A stretch of DNA of 64,000 nt from Homalodisca vitripennis (lineage: Eukaryota > Arthropoda > Insecta > Hemiptera > Cicadellidae): assembly GCF_021130785.1 (NCBI RefSeq), contig NC_060207.1, forward strand, positions 98,783,001 to 98,847,000, in the 5' to 3' direction. The position numbers and the translations under genes are program-made. Within the stretch, counting starts at the first letter, position 1. Each line of letters begins with the position of its first letter. The notes below the pieces were generated by a model. That model did no database searches and had not been told where the DNA came from. It saw only the letters and a program-made list of their open reading frames with translations. This document shows positions 1 through 8,801 of the stretch, piece by piece.

Positions 1-335
1 CACCGTGTGCATTCTTTCTCTTCTAAAGTTAACGTTTCTATTTTATCGTACAATTCTTTTTTATATATTTTTTCACAAGCCTTACAATAAGCTTTCTTTC
101 TATCTTTACTATAATGTCGATTGTAAAATTCAGAAATATTCTTAATTTCTTTACAAATGTGACACTCTTTCTCTTCCAAAGTTAATTTTTCCATTTTATC
201 GTATAATTCTCTTGCATATTTTTTATGACAATCCTTACAATAATAGTATAATCCATCTTTTCTAAGCTTATCTTTATGAAATTCTTCAAAATCTTTAAAT
301 TCCTGACACTTTATACATTTCTTTTGAGACTCCAT
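1..335 (-). CDS. Tandem zinc-ribbon protein, partial at window edge
   Basis: An open frame starts at an ATG at 335 (minus strand) and continues to the window edge, giving about 111 residues. Two similar modules of about 45 residues each carry paired CxxC motifs: CIKC then CKDC, and CHIC then CKAC. A third module starts at the edge. Each module ends with a similar stretch (ELYDKMEKLTLEEKEC and ELYDKIETLTLEEKEC). The layout resembles small zinc-ribbon or HNH/endonuclease-VII-like proteins of large DNA viruses, but no catalytic HNH residues can be confirmed here. The start lies in the context TATATAAATGGA, like the other element genes. A role in DNA binding is inferred only from the zinc motifs. 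Confidence 0.6.
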   Translation of the reverse strand, partial: MESQKKCIKCQEFKDFEEFHKDKLRKDGLYYYCKDCHKKYARELYDKMEKLTLEEKECHICKEIKNISEFYNRHYSKDRKKAYCKACEKIYKKELYDKIETLTLEEKECTR

Positions 336-349
336 TTATATAGAAAAAA

Positions 350-1360
350 TTATAGCTTTGACTTTCTCAATTCATATTCGTAAAAACTTCCAGTTATTTC
401 TTCGTTGTTTAAATCTTTTATACTATAAGTTACAGGATCTGTGTTATTAATTTGATAAATCACAAAGATTTCTCTTGACCAATTGTTCTTATATTTGTTC
501 GAAAATGTTTGTTTTTTACTAACAATTCTTACATGATCATTGATTTTAAATTTAGTTTTCGTGTGAATTTCAGGTGGAACATACTTGAAAACGGTCTCTA
601 AAAACTCCTTTTCTGCATCCTTATCTACGTCTTTGGGCTTCATTTTGATTGTGCTGTGAACAGTATCGTTATATTTCTTTACGATTTCTTGAAGAATATC
701 GATCCATTTAAAGTTTTTATTAATCTCAAAAATTACTTTCATTCTCTCATTTTGAGTTCTGTTATATCTCTCTACAATACTTGATTTCTCTTCGTTTTCA
801 GTATGATAAATCTTAATGTTGTATTTCCTCAAAACATCGTTAAATTCTTTATTTTTAAACTCTAAACCCTTATCTGTATGAAGTAGGTTAGGAGGTTTGT
901 GATTGATCCTTATGGCATCTTTTACTATATCTTCGAAAGCTTTTGAAACATCCTTGCCGTTTTTTCTTTTGATAGCTCTTGACCAAGCATATTTTGAGAA
1001 AGTATCAATAACATTTAACATATACTTGAATCCATCATTTTGATCCGAATAGTTAGACATTATAACTAAATCTGCTGCCCATAAATCGTCAATTCCTAAA
1101 GTTATAATTTTTCTCTTTTTAAACTTTTTTCGTACTGGTGCATGAATTTCTCTAGCTTCAATCTCGATTTCTTCCTTATTCTTAGATTCTTTCTTTACTT
1201 GTTTTTCATTTGGATTCTTTATAAATTTACTCTTATTTGTCTTACATTTTGAACATTTTGCTGCAATTCTATACAATCCGTTTTGAGTTTGAACGATTTT
1301 AGCATCGATATTTTTCGTTTTTTTCTTGCATTTGTGGCAGTGAATCAAATCATCTTCCAT
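350..1360 (-). CDS. Retroviral-type integrase (rve) with N-terminal zinc motif
   Basis: This 336-residue protein has three parts. Residues 8-39 carry two CxxC pairs (CHKC, CSKC) like the DUF5679 zinc domain. Residues about 88-250 form an rve integrase core with the acidic triad D97 (in WAADL), D163 (in HTDKG) and E197 (in SIVERYN). The C-terminus (about 262-336) resembles the SH3/chromo-like DNA-binding tail of Maverick integrases. It would insert the element's linear DNA into the host chromosome. The ATG follows the stop of the polymerase gene directly. The reading frame is intact, unlike the polymerase. The basic stretch around residues 76-84 (RKKFKKRK) could be a nuclear localisation signal (inference). 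Confidence 0.85.
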   Translation of the reverse strand: MEDDLIHCHKCKKKTKNIDAKIVQTQNGLYRIAAKCSKCKTNKSKFIKNPNEKQVKKESKNKEEIEIEAREIHAPVRKKFKKRKIITLGIDDLWAADLVIMSNYSDQNDGFKYMLNVIDTFSKYAWSRAIKRKNGKDVSKAFEDIVKDAIRINHKPPNLLHTDKGLEFKNKEFNDVLRKYNIKIYHTENEEKSSIVERYNRTQNERMKVIFEINKNFKWIDILQEIVKKYNDTVHSTIKMKPKDVDKDAEKEFLETVFKYVPPEIHTKTKFKINDHVRIVSKKQTFSNKYKNNWSREIFVIYQINNTDPVTYSIKDLNNEEITGSFYEYELRKSKL

Positions 1361-3019
1361 TTACATGTCAAAGTTTCCAAGTTTATTTAATTCGTCTAAT
1401 ATATCAGATTTTGCTTCGCCTTTATATCCATACGGTACTGTATCGATCTTATTTTCTAGGACATTTCTCTTATCATCTTTAGCGTTTAGTGCCAGTTTGT
1501 TTATGGTGATGGTATACAATTCATGTTTATAGCTTTTTATTACAGTCATCTCCCTAAATTCTTCTTTATCTTCGAACAAACATCTCTTCAAGTTTTCGAT
1601 ATTTATTGTTTTATTTACAACGCTTCTCTTAATTCCTTTACACCTAACTGGATTTTTGTCTAGATATTTGTACGAGTACATCTTTGATCTTAAACCACAA
1701 AATTCTTCTAAAACTTCGCTATTTAGTTCGTCTTTGAATTTCCCTATTACCTTCTTATTTTTAGTAGTGAAACATTCATGATCTTTTGGATAATCACTTG
1801 TATCAAAGTCATCTATATTTTCTTTAATAATTTTAAAAGGATCTCGTTTCAATTCTAGAAAATAACTGTCTGTATCCATGTAACACAGATTCAAATCTGG
1901 ATCAAACTTCTTTAATTTGTTGTAATAAAACTCGTACATTAGCAATTTTGAGAGGTCGAGAACTGAAAATCCTATGTAAATCGGTTTGTTAAATTTAACC
2001 TTTTGTTTGTACATGTGACTCGCTATACAGTTGTCGTCAAAGATATTGAAACATTTGAAATTCGTTTTCTTAGCTTGTTTCATTGAAAATTCTTCGTTTC
2101 CTAGTCTAATATCACATCTGTTTCTCACATTTTCCATAGATTTTCCAAAAACTGAGTTGTTCATTAACTTGTAAAAGTCCTTCTCAAAGTCACTTGTAGC
2201 TTTGGTTCTCATACTAGTATTAAAATCGATATATTCTTTCATGAAAGGTTTCTGATCAAACGCAATAACCCTATTCACATGTTTTAAAATCATACCTTGT
2301 TCTAGATAGAATTTCAAATTTCTAGAATGAACAACATATTCTGTTTTGTTTAAAAGAGTTGTGCAAAGTTTGTTTTTAAAATGTTCTGGAGCAAGAGGTA
2401 AATCTTTGTGATGTTCATGCAAATTTGTTGGATATTCAAGATCAACTTCTAAAATATATCCATAATCTTCGTCGCCAGTGAGTTCCAAAATTGTTTCTTT
2501 CCATTCTGCTGTTGTATACGTTTTAGGATCCATCCACTTGATTTCGTTATATGGTAAATTTTGCATAAGTCCATACCCATAAAGGTTGTTTGCATCGACG
2601 TACAACAAATAGTTTTCGGGCTTTGTCTTATCAAAATCTTTTAAATATTTGTTATTTGCTTTCACATATCGTTTAATACATTGAGAAATGCCTCCGCGAA
2701 TACCTTTTTCGATCATCAAATACATATTATAATCACTAATTAATTGTAATTCTATCTTCGTTAATTTTAACATAGCATCCCATGCAAGACTGGGAGCTGT
2801 TAGATAGTGTGCTGGATCAAGTTTATAGCAATTCAAACAAATATTCCTAAAATTTTCAAAGATATCAGCGAGCAATAGAACATCTTGAATGTTATAGAGA
2901 TCGGAGTAATTTCCTAGATTTTTTACTTTTAATTTGTTCCATACATTTAAGTAGTGTTGAAAATCTTTCTCAGATATGCTCTCGTCTGTCAAAAGTGAAT
3001 AGAAATCTTGAATTCTCAA
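1361..3019 (-). pseudogene. Protein-primed family B DNA polymerase, C-terminal (palm) part, frameshifted from the upstream part
   Basis: This 552-codon open stretch carries the polymerase core: motif A around residues 141-150 (VDANNLYGYG), motif B around 284-293 (KLMNNSVFGK) and motif C MDTDS at 381-385 with the catalytic DTD. It has no ATG at its 5' end; the frame opens at a TTG. The preceding open stretch ends a few bases inside it in another frame. Family knowledge says the exonuclease and palm parts belong to one protein, so a one-base frameshift near 3020-3045 has split the gene. All palm catalytic residues remain. An alternative is a sequencing indel. Confidence 0.8.
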
Positions 3020-4683
3020 TTCTTCTGTGTAATCAAGTTTTCAATACTGTCGATAAATTCGTAAGGAAATATGCCTTTTCCAGATAGAATTTTAAAGATT
3101 TCTTCTTCGTCATTTGGTTGTCTATCTAGAATTGCGTTCAGACCATCTTGTATAAAATGATTTGTATGTTTGAAATCATCTTTTTTGAGGTTTTTAGCTA
3201 ACTTTTCTATAGACGATGCCATAAATCTGAACGTATCTACGAAAGAAAACTTGATGAACTTTCTTGGTTTATCATCTTCAAACTCATACCCATATCCTGA
3301 ATTTGCTGAATAATTTATGTATTTTTCATCGGTGTTTGCGATCAAATCAACGTTTCCATACTGTTTAGCCAATTCTTTTATGTACAAATGAGCATCGTAA
3401 TTTGACATATTGTGGCAGAAAACGGGAATATTTTGAGGAAATTTGAGATTCAAGTTACAAGATAAATGAGCAGCACCTCGAAATTTACCTGTTAAATGAC
3501 AATGATCTCGTACTTTTTTTCTTGTTTGATTATCAAAACCCTCACATTCACAAATATGACAAAGACTGGAATTTTGATACGAAATTTCTTCTTCTTCAGT
3601 TAATTTCATAGGTATTTTATTCTTAGAATTATACTTTTTAGCTATGTATTTCGATAATTTATTAAGTTCTTCAAACAATTTTGCAGGAACATTTGGCAAA
3701 TCTTCTTCATTTTTTGCTCGATAACATATCGGCTTGTACATACGATTGGTCACATTCGACACTAAATATAGAGTAAAACCATAAGGAATGTGCTTCTGAA
3801 TCTTGGTTGTAATCGAACTTTGTGGATTGTTCTTGCATGTCGGAATTTTTTCTAATATGCTCTCAAAATCCATATAAATAACGTAAGGATGAGAAAATTT
3901 CTTTTGATAATTAGTAAATGTTGTTGTTTGACCTGGAAACGGCATAATTGGCTTACAAACTTCGTGTTGCTTGCAAATTTCTAAATGATCTGTTAAATCT
4001 CCAGATTTGTAGAAATGGCTTAAACATCTTCTGCATAGAAATTTTCTTTCCTTATGCTTGGATAACTGAGAACTCACGAGTTTATTTAAATCGGTTATCA
4101 AAACATAATGAGATTTGTCTTCTTGTTTAACATACAATAAATCAATTTCTAACTCGGCATCATATTTTTCAGAAATTTGTAACGGAACAATATTGAGTTT
4201 CTCATCATAACTGTAGATATTTATAGACATTTTTGGATATTTGTACTTGGAATTGTGACTTCGTTTTTCAAATAATTGTATATCTTTTAAGGACATTGGA
4301 TACTCGAAACCTGAAAATATCTCGTCATTTACAAATTTTTCATATTGTTTTGCTCTGTCGACATGAGTCTCGGGTTTTTCAATAGCACATCGGATAGAAT
4401 AAATAAAGCAATAATCATTTTTATTTTTGATATTTATACAAGCTTTTTTATCTTTGATTTTCTTTGGTAAATCGATATATGATCCTGCGTTCATTATTTC
4501 GTGTTTATTAAGGCTCAAAATCAGTTGTTTACAGCGTTTTAATGTCCATCCAGAACCTCTATTTGTATGATTTGTCTGTTCTCGATGTGTTAATTTATTA
4601 AATTGCTTAGTAATAAAGTCGTTTATGTCAAAGATTTCGTCTGCTTTTATAGTAAAGTACATTGGGACAAGTTTGTGTTTCAC
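3016..4683 (-). pseudogene. Protein-primed family B DNA polymerase, exonuclease part, frameshifted at both ends
   Basis: This 555-codon stretch holds the proofreading half. Exo I is DFES (D272, E274). Exo II is around N425-D430 (CHNMSNYD), and an Exo III-like region follows. Two zinc-binding insertions precede Exo II: CxxC...H...C at 217-240, and a CxxC...DHCH...C motif at 375-409, which is common in arthropod Maverick polymerases and resembles endonuclease VII zinc sites. The frame begins at GTG and continues, in another frame, the stretch at 4628-5251. It ends at 3016, four bases inside the palm stretch. Overlaps at both ends without ATGs indicate one original long polymerase gene broken twice. 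Confidence 0.8.
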
Positions 4684-5251
4684 CGTTCACTAAAGTTCGT
4701 TCGTATTCGCATTCTAAAGAGAGATATCCTTTACTATTTTTCACAGTTTCTTGAAATTTTTCGATTAAACTTTTAATTTCTGGGCGCAAAATAGAAAGAT
4801 ATTTGTAAATTGACATGGAATTATCGTTTAAATTTGTTAAAATGTATTGCTTAAATAGACCGTGTATTGAGGATAAAACTTCTACATCAATGATATTTTC
4901 AGGTTTCTCATTAAGAGTTTTGTCAATTTCTTCGATCATTTCAGACTTAGTTTTATCGTTTGTTTCAATGGACAATTTCTCAGCGATTGATTGAATTTTT
5001 TCATCTTTAAATAGATTGAGATCTTTTTTACTTTCCTTAAAATTTTTCTTTAGTTCACGCAATTTTTCTATATTATACATGTTTTGGTGATCGGCAATTT
5101 GATTTTCTTTAGCCCAAGTCCTCAAATAATTTAGTTCTTTTTCATAAATTTCTTTGTTCTTCAAATGATTTTTCGAATAGTAATGACGAGTATAGTGATG
5201 TTCAAAAATGTCTTTTTTGCAGTACGGGCAGGATATCTTTTTCCTCTCCAT
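4628..5251 (-). pseudogene. N-terminal part of the element's DNA polymerase gene, C2H2 finger plus coiled region
   Basis: This 207-codon frame has a real ATG at 5251 in the context TTTAAATGGA. Residues 8-29 form a C2H2-type finger (CPYC with two His, HxxxH-like). Residues about 35-110 are charged and predicted helical. The last residues run into the start of the exonuclease stretch in a different frame within the overlap 4628-4683. The long N-terminal extension of Maverick-type polymerases is thought to include the terminal-protein region used for priming; assigning that role here is inference. A shift of +1 is needed to join the next stretch, so this looks like a mutation rather than a programmed event. 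Confidence 0.6.
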
Positions 5252-5613
5252 TTAAATAGGGAAAATTTGAATCTGCCAAGTTTTTACTATTTAGTAAAAT
5301 ATCTTTTTATTAAGCTGAAAAATAGCAATAATTCAGTAGATTTCTAAGGATTTTTATCAAAATTTGATAAAAATTAGCACAATTTATGTAGAAACAGCGT
5401 TAAATGTTTCTATTTATATAGGAAAAATTTAAGGATTTTGATACAAATCAGCAGAATTTATGATTTAACAGCGTTAGATTCTTCTATTTATATAGGGAAA
5501 ATTTGTATAACTCAGACTTTGAAAAGTGGAGAATTTTACTAGAATTTGACACAAATCAGCACAAATTGTAGTAAAACAGCTGTAGATTCTTCTATTTATT
5601 ATAGAAAAATCTG
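5248..5613 (-). promoter_or_regulatory. Repeated TATA-containing modules upstream of the Maverick-like polymerase gene
   Basis: Three imperfect direct repeats of about 70-82 bp (near 5352-5433, 5434-5504 and 5543-5613) share GATTTTGATAMAAATYAGCA-like and ACAGCGTTAGATTCTT-like parts. Each ends, on the minus strand, in an AAATTTTCCCTATATAAATA-like motif. A fourth, shorter copy lies at the gene start near 5250-5275, and a related TATATAAATGG sits at the zinc-ribbon gene start (335). They point toward the genes, so promoters or iteron-like elements are the simplest reading. Confidence 0.45.
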
Positions 5614-6062
5614 TAAACTAAGACTTAAAATTTTTGAAAAAATTGTATAATTATAGGACAAAATAGTACTATATTGGTTTGTAGGGGGCAATTTAAATTC
5701 TTTATACTATTTTTTCAATAATTTTTTCTTTAACTTTTCCAAGATTTTTCATCAAGATTTTAATATATTTACTACAGAATTTTCGTTTATTCGTAGCAGA
5801 TTTGACAACATTTCCAATATATTGTACATTAAAAACAGCTCAAGAAAGTAGAAGCAAACGGCTATAGATTCGGTTTCATTCGTGATTTTTTCATTTTTGG
5901 TCAGTAGGGGATTCTGGGTCGCTTTTGGAACGGATTCAGTTAATTTTTCATTCGTGAGTTACTGTTTGATATTACAGATTCGTTTATTGTCCTTTAAACA
6001 GTATTTTCCCTTGATTTTCTGTCTGTCCCAAAAGTGGTCTAGGAACCCCATATTCATATCTA
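5614..6062. other. Non-coding AT-rich stretch at the right edge of the Maverick-like element
   Basis: No convincing gene. The sequence CGGTTTCATTCGTGATTTTT at about 5871 and a similar TTTTTCATTCGTGAG near 5945 form a short imperfect direct repeat. This could be the element's terminal region, but no matching end is in view. Confidence 0.3.

Positions 6063-6063
<1 letters not shown>

Positions 6064-6146
<83 letters not shown>
6064..6146. repeat. (TA)n microsatellite
   Basis: About 41 uninterrupted TA units end exactly at the start of a mariner-superfamily element, which targets TA dinucleotides. Confidence 0.95.
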
Positions 6147-6149
<3 letters not shown>

Positions 6150-7480
6150 GGTGTTCTGAAAAAAGGTGCCCATAAGTCAGGGCGTGATTCCTCACATCAA
6201 AATAAGAAAAAAAGGTCTAATTAACATAGGTCCGAAAATGCTTAGTTACCAAGTTATACAGGGTGAAAGATTTCGTCTGAATTTCAGTTCCCCTGCTGCA
6301 ACGAAGCCCTACGGGTATTTGTTGGCTGTTAATTAAGATGTACAATTTAGCGTACTTTATGTAAAATGAACTGAAAAATTGAATAAAACCGTTTACAGAC
6401 CTGTAGCTACAGTAATTTTTAAGATATGTGACGAAATACGCGAAACTTGGTCCCGAAAAACAAGTTACATTTAGGTTTGAAGCAGATTTACTATGTTAAA
6501 TGTACAATAAACACAAAATATTTTTTCACGGTACTTGTAGAAAATTTAATTTCGAAGAGAAAGATGTAAAATAAGTCTATAATAGACAAACGCAAACTTT
6601 AAAAAATAATCCTTAATTACATACAAAACGCATGAAAAATTGACAAAATGTTAAGCTCTCTACAAATGTAATATTGAAATTAAAACAGCTGTTTTATTAA
6701 AACAAATTAATGAGTTACTATTATTTTTTATCAAGTAAATATTTTTAACAATCATACATTATCATACATAAAAAAGTTATCTGAATTATCATTCAACAAA
6801 AAAGTTACACTTGTCCTAAAAAACTAACCACGTCACAGTAGATGTTCAAAATGTTTCCCCTCATTCAAAATACAAGCATCCAGCCGTCTTCTCATAGACT
6901 GCCGAACTCTTTCGAAGATCCCAGGTGTCTCACGTATCCTTTGAATCCCGTTAACAATCCTTATTCGCAACTCTTCTATGGTATCCACAGGCGAGTCGTA
7001 GACAAGCGTCTTTAAATGTCCCCATAAGAAAAAGTCTAGAGGATTGAGGTCAGGTGACCTTGCAGGCCATGCTACTGGGGCTCCTCGACCAATCCATCTG
7101 TTTGGATATGCTTCATTTAAAAATTCTCTTACTTGTAATGTGTAATGAGCTGGAGCTCCATCCTGCATGAACCACATGTTGTTGCGTGTGTATAGTGGCA
7201 CATCTTCGAGTAACTCATTCAGATTAGTCGTCAAGAAATGTAAATAATTTTCACCATTGAGCGTATCAGGTAAAAAACTAATAAAAATTTTATCACCCAG
7301 AATAGCAGCCCATACGTTTATAGAAAACTGATATTGGTGACGGTTCTCTGAAATAGCACGTGGATTTTCAATTGCCCACATGTGAGTATTGTGGGTGTTA
7401 AGAATAGCCATTCTTGAAAATTGGAATGTCTTTCGACAGAAGTGGGCTTCTCTGATGTGATATCTATTTTATTGATTGTG
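6147..7480 (-). mobile_element. Decayed Tc1/mariner-superfamily transposon
   Basis: The left end is TA followed by CAGGGTGTTCTGAAAAAAGG, typical of arthropod mariner-superfamily termini (TA-CAGGGTG). The interval 6170-6830 is non-coding. The transposase gene on the minus strand is truncated at its 5' end near 7470. No matching inverted terminus was found before 8.1 kb, so the right part is deleted and the right boundary given is approximate. Confidence 0.65.
6833..7470 (-). pseudogene. Tc1/mariner-superfamily transposase, C-terminal remnant
   Basis: The clean part (6833-7411, 192 codons) has the catalytic-domain landmarks NVWAAILGDK, MQDGAPAHY (second catalytic Asp) and WPARSPDLNPLDFFLWG (third Asp), with 36 residues between the two Asp by my count. 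The stop is followed by A-rich sequence. Further upstream in the same frame, residues resembling EAHF...N.HN.HMWA can be read to about 7470, but the position expected to hold the first catalytic Asp reads Arg. The whole DNA-binding half is missing. It is related to, but clearly distinct from, the intact transposase at 14583-15653. It cannot be active. Confidence 0.8.
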
Positions 7481-7499
7481 AAACAAGACACAGTCAAAT

Positions 7500-8093
7500 A
7501 TAAGAACAAATTCTAAGAACGAAGTAAATCAAAATTGCCATAAAAACACTTTTTGGCGTACTATCTTGATTGTTGGCAACAAAGCAAACTCAACATAATA
7601 GTCGGAAATATAATTCTCTCATGAACCAGCAGTGGTCATGAACATGAAACGCGTGCAAAGTATATGGTAATTGCTATTAATGCAGATATAAAAAGACAAA
7701 GTAATCCAACTTTTACTATGCATTTAAAGACTGTTATGAAACTGATCATAGATGTATATTAACAGAAGTATGCTTTTATAGCTTTGTATGAATATACATT
7801 TTCTTGATCGGGAAAAAGACAAAAAATACTCGGATCAGAGTAAATTACATTGGCTATAAATATACAATTTAAAAAATATTTTCTTAATCACGGCATTAAT
7901 GCAAACTCAACAAAACTCACCGTCGGAAATTCAATTCACGCGTCCCAGAAGTGCTCATACAGGATCAGAACCTACGAACCTGCGTACGAATTAATCAATA
8001 AATTCTCAGTCAAGTTCAATAAAACTATGGCGTTGCAAATAGAGTAAACTACTGATCGACAACAATGAGGTCTATAATTGATGATTTGCTTGA
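7500..8093. other. Non-coding stretch left of the hAT element
   Basis: No gene seen. The last part (about 8030-8093) resembles 45262-45330 (shared GTTGCAAATAGA and ATAATTGATGA, TTGCTT), so it belongs to duplicated segment A, whose continuation lies right of the hAT element at 13509. Confidence 0.4.
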
Positions 8094-8101
8094 TCTATGA
8101 A
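8094..8101. repeat. Left target-site duplication of the hAT element
   Basis: TCTATGAA, repeated exactly at 13501-13508. An 8-bp duplication is the hAT signature. Confidence 0.9.
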
Positions 8102-8117
8102 CAGGCCCGGCGACAGG
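8102..8117. repeat. hAT left terminal inverted repeat
   Basis: CAGGCCCGGCGACAGG. It is perfectly inverted at 13485-13500. Confidence 0.9.
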
Positions 8118-8801
8118 ATTCTCGGGCCCCTATGCAATCATGAAGACCGGGGGCCCCCCCCCAAAGATTCAACAGGCAACCAACCTAATTACATTAAAAT
8201 TCACCCCCCCCCCCCCCAACGTTAGAACAAAATTCCCATATTGGTTATATTAACATAGCAAGCATTATTTTATTCCAAAACTTACTACTCCATTACTTGA
8301 TTTACTTATTTGTTAAATGATTCACTTCTTCAAAATTATGCCAAATCCGTGATTTTTCCTGTATTTACTTCAATTTAAGTTATATAAATAAATGTTGCTA
8401 AACAAATGGAAAGAATTGAGGTTTATAATTATGTAGTGATTATTTTTTTACTATTAAATCAATACAAAACAAAACTCACTGAACTTAATTAAAATCAAAA
8501 ACACCATCCTTAAAAAATATACACTTAATGAACTAAATGGACAAAACATAATTAACAAAGAATAAAATCATTAAAATTAAAGTTCAACTCGTGTCGCTCT
8601 CCTTTTTAGTAGAAAACAAAACTTAATGATAGGTTCCTGGAAAACCTAATGAAACAAAAAACTAAATATCATTGAACAATCACTTAACGAACAAAACTAA
8701 AAAAAATTAAATGAACAAAACCTAATGAACATTGTACAAAACATAAATTGAAAATTAATAAAGAAACATTGGGCTATGTTACTCACTAACATTAAACATG
8801 A
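8118..8801. other. hAT left subterminal region (3' of the transposase gene)
   Basis: Non-coding. Poly-C tracts lie near 8151 and 8206. The rest is AT-rich with scattered short repeats such as TTAATGAAC / ACAAAAC, as expected of hAT subterminal transposase-binding regions (inference). Confidence 0.5.

Larger units (their letters stand above)
1..5700 (-). mobile_element. Maverick/Polinton-like (adintovirus-like) element, partial
   Basis: Minus-strand genes for a zinc-ribbon protein, an integrase and a protein-primed family B DNA polymerase lie head to tail with almost no spacing. For example, the polymerase stop TAA is followed directly by the integrase ATG. This pairing of retroviral-type integrase and protein-primed PolB is the hallmark of Maverick/Polinton elements and adintoviruses. 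The element runs off the left edge, so capsid, ATPase and protease genes, if present, are outside the window. The right boundary is not defined; no terminal inverted repeat is visible. Two frameshifts in the polymerase indicate an inactive copy, or sequence errors. Confidence 0.8.

Noticed and set aside
5882..6175. Open frame running through the (TA)n tract (and similarly 52994-53338)
   Set aside because: Alternating Tyr-Ile from TA repeats; not a gene.
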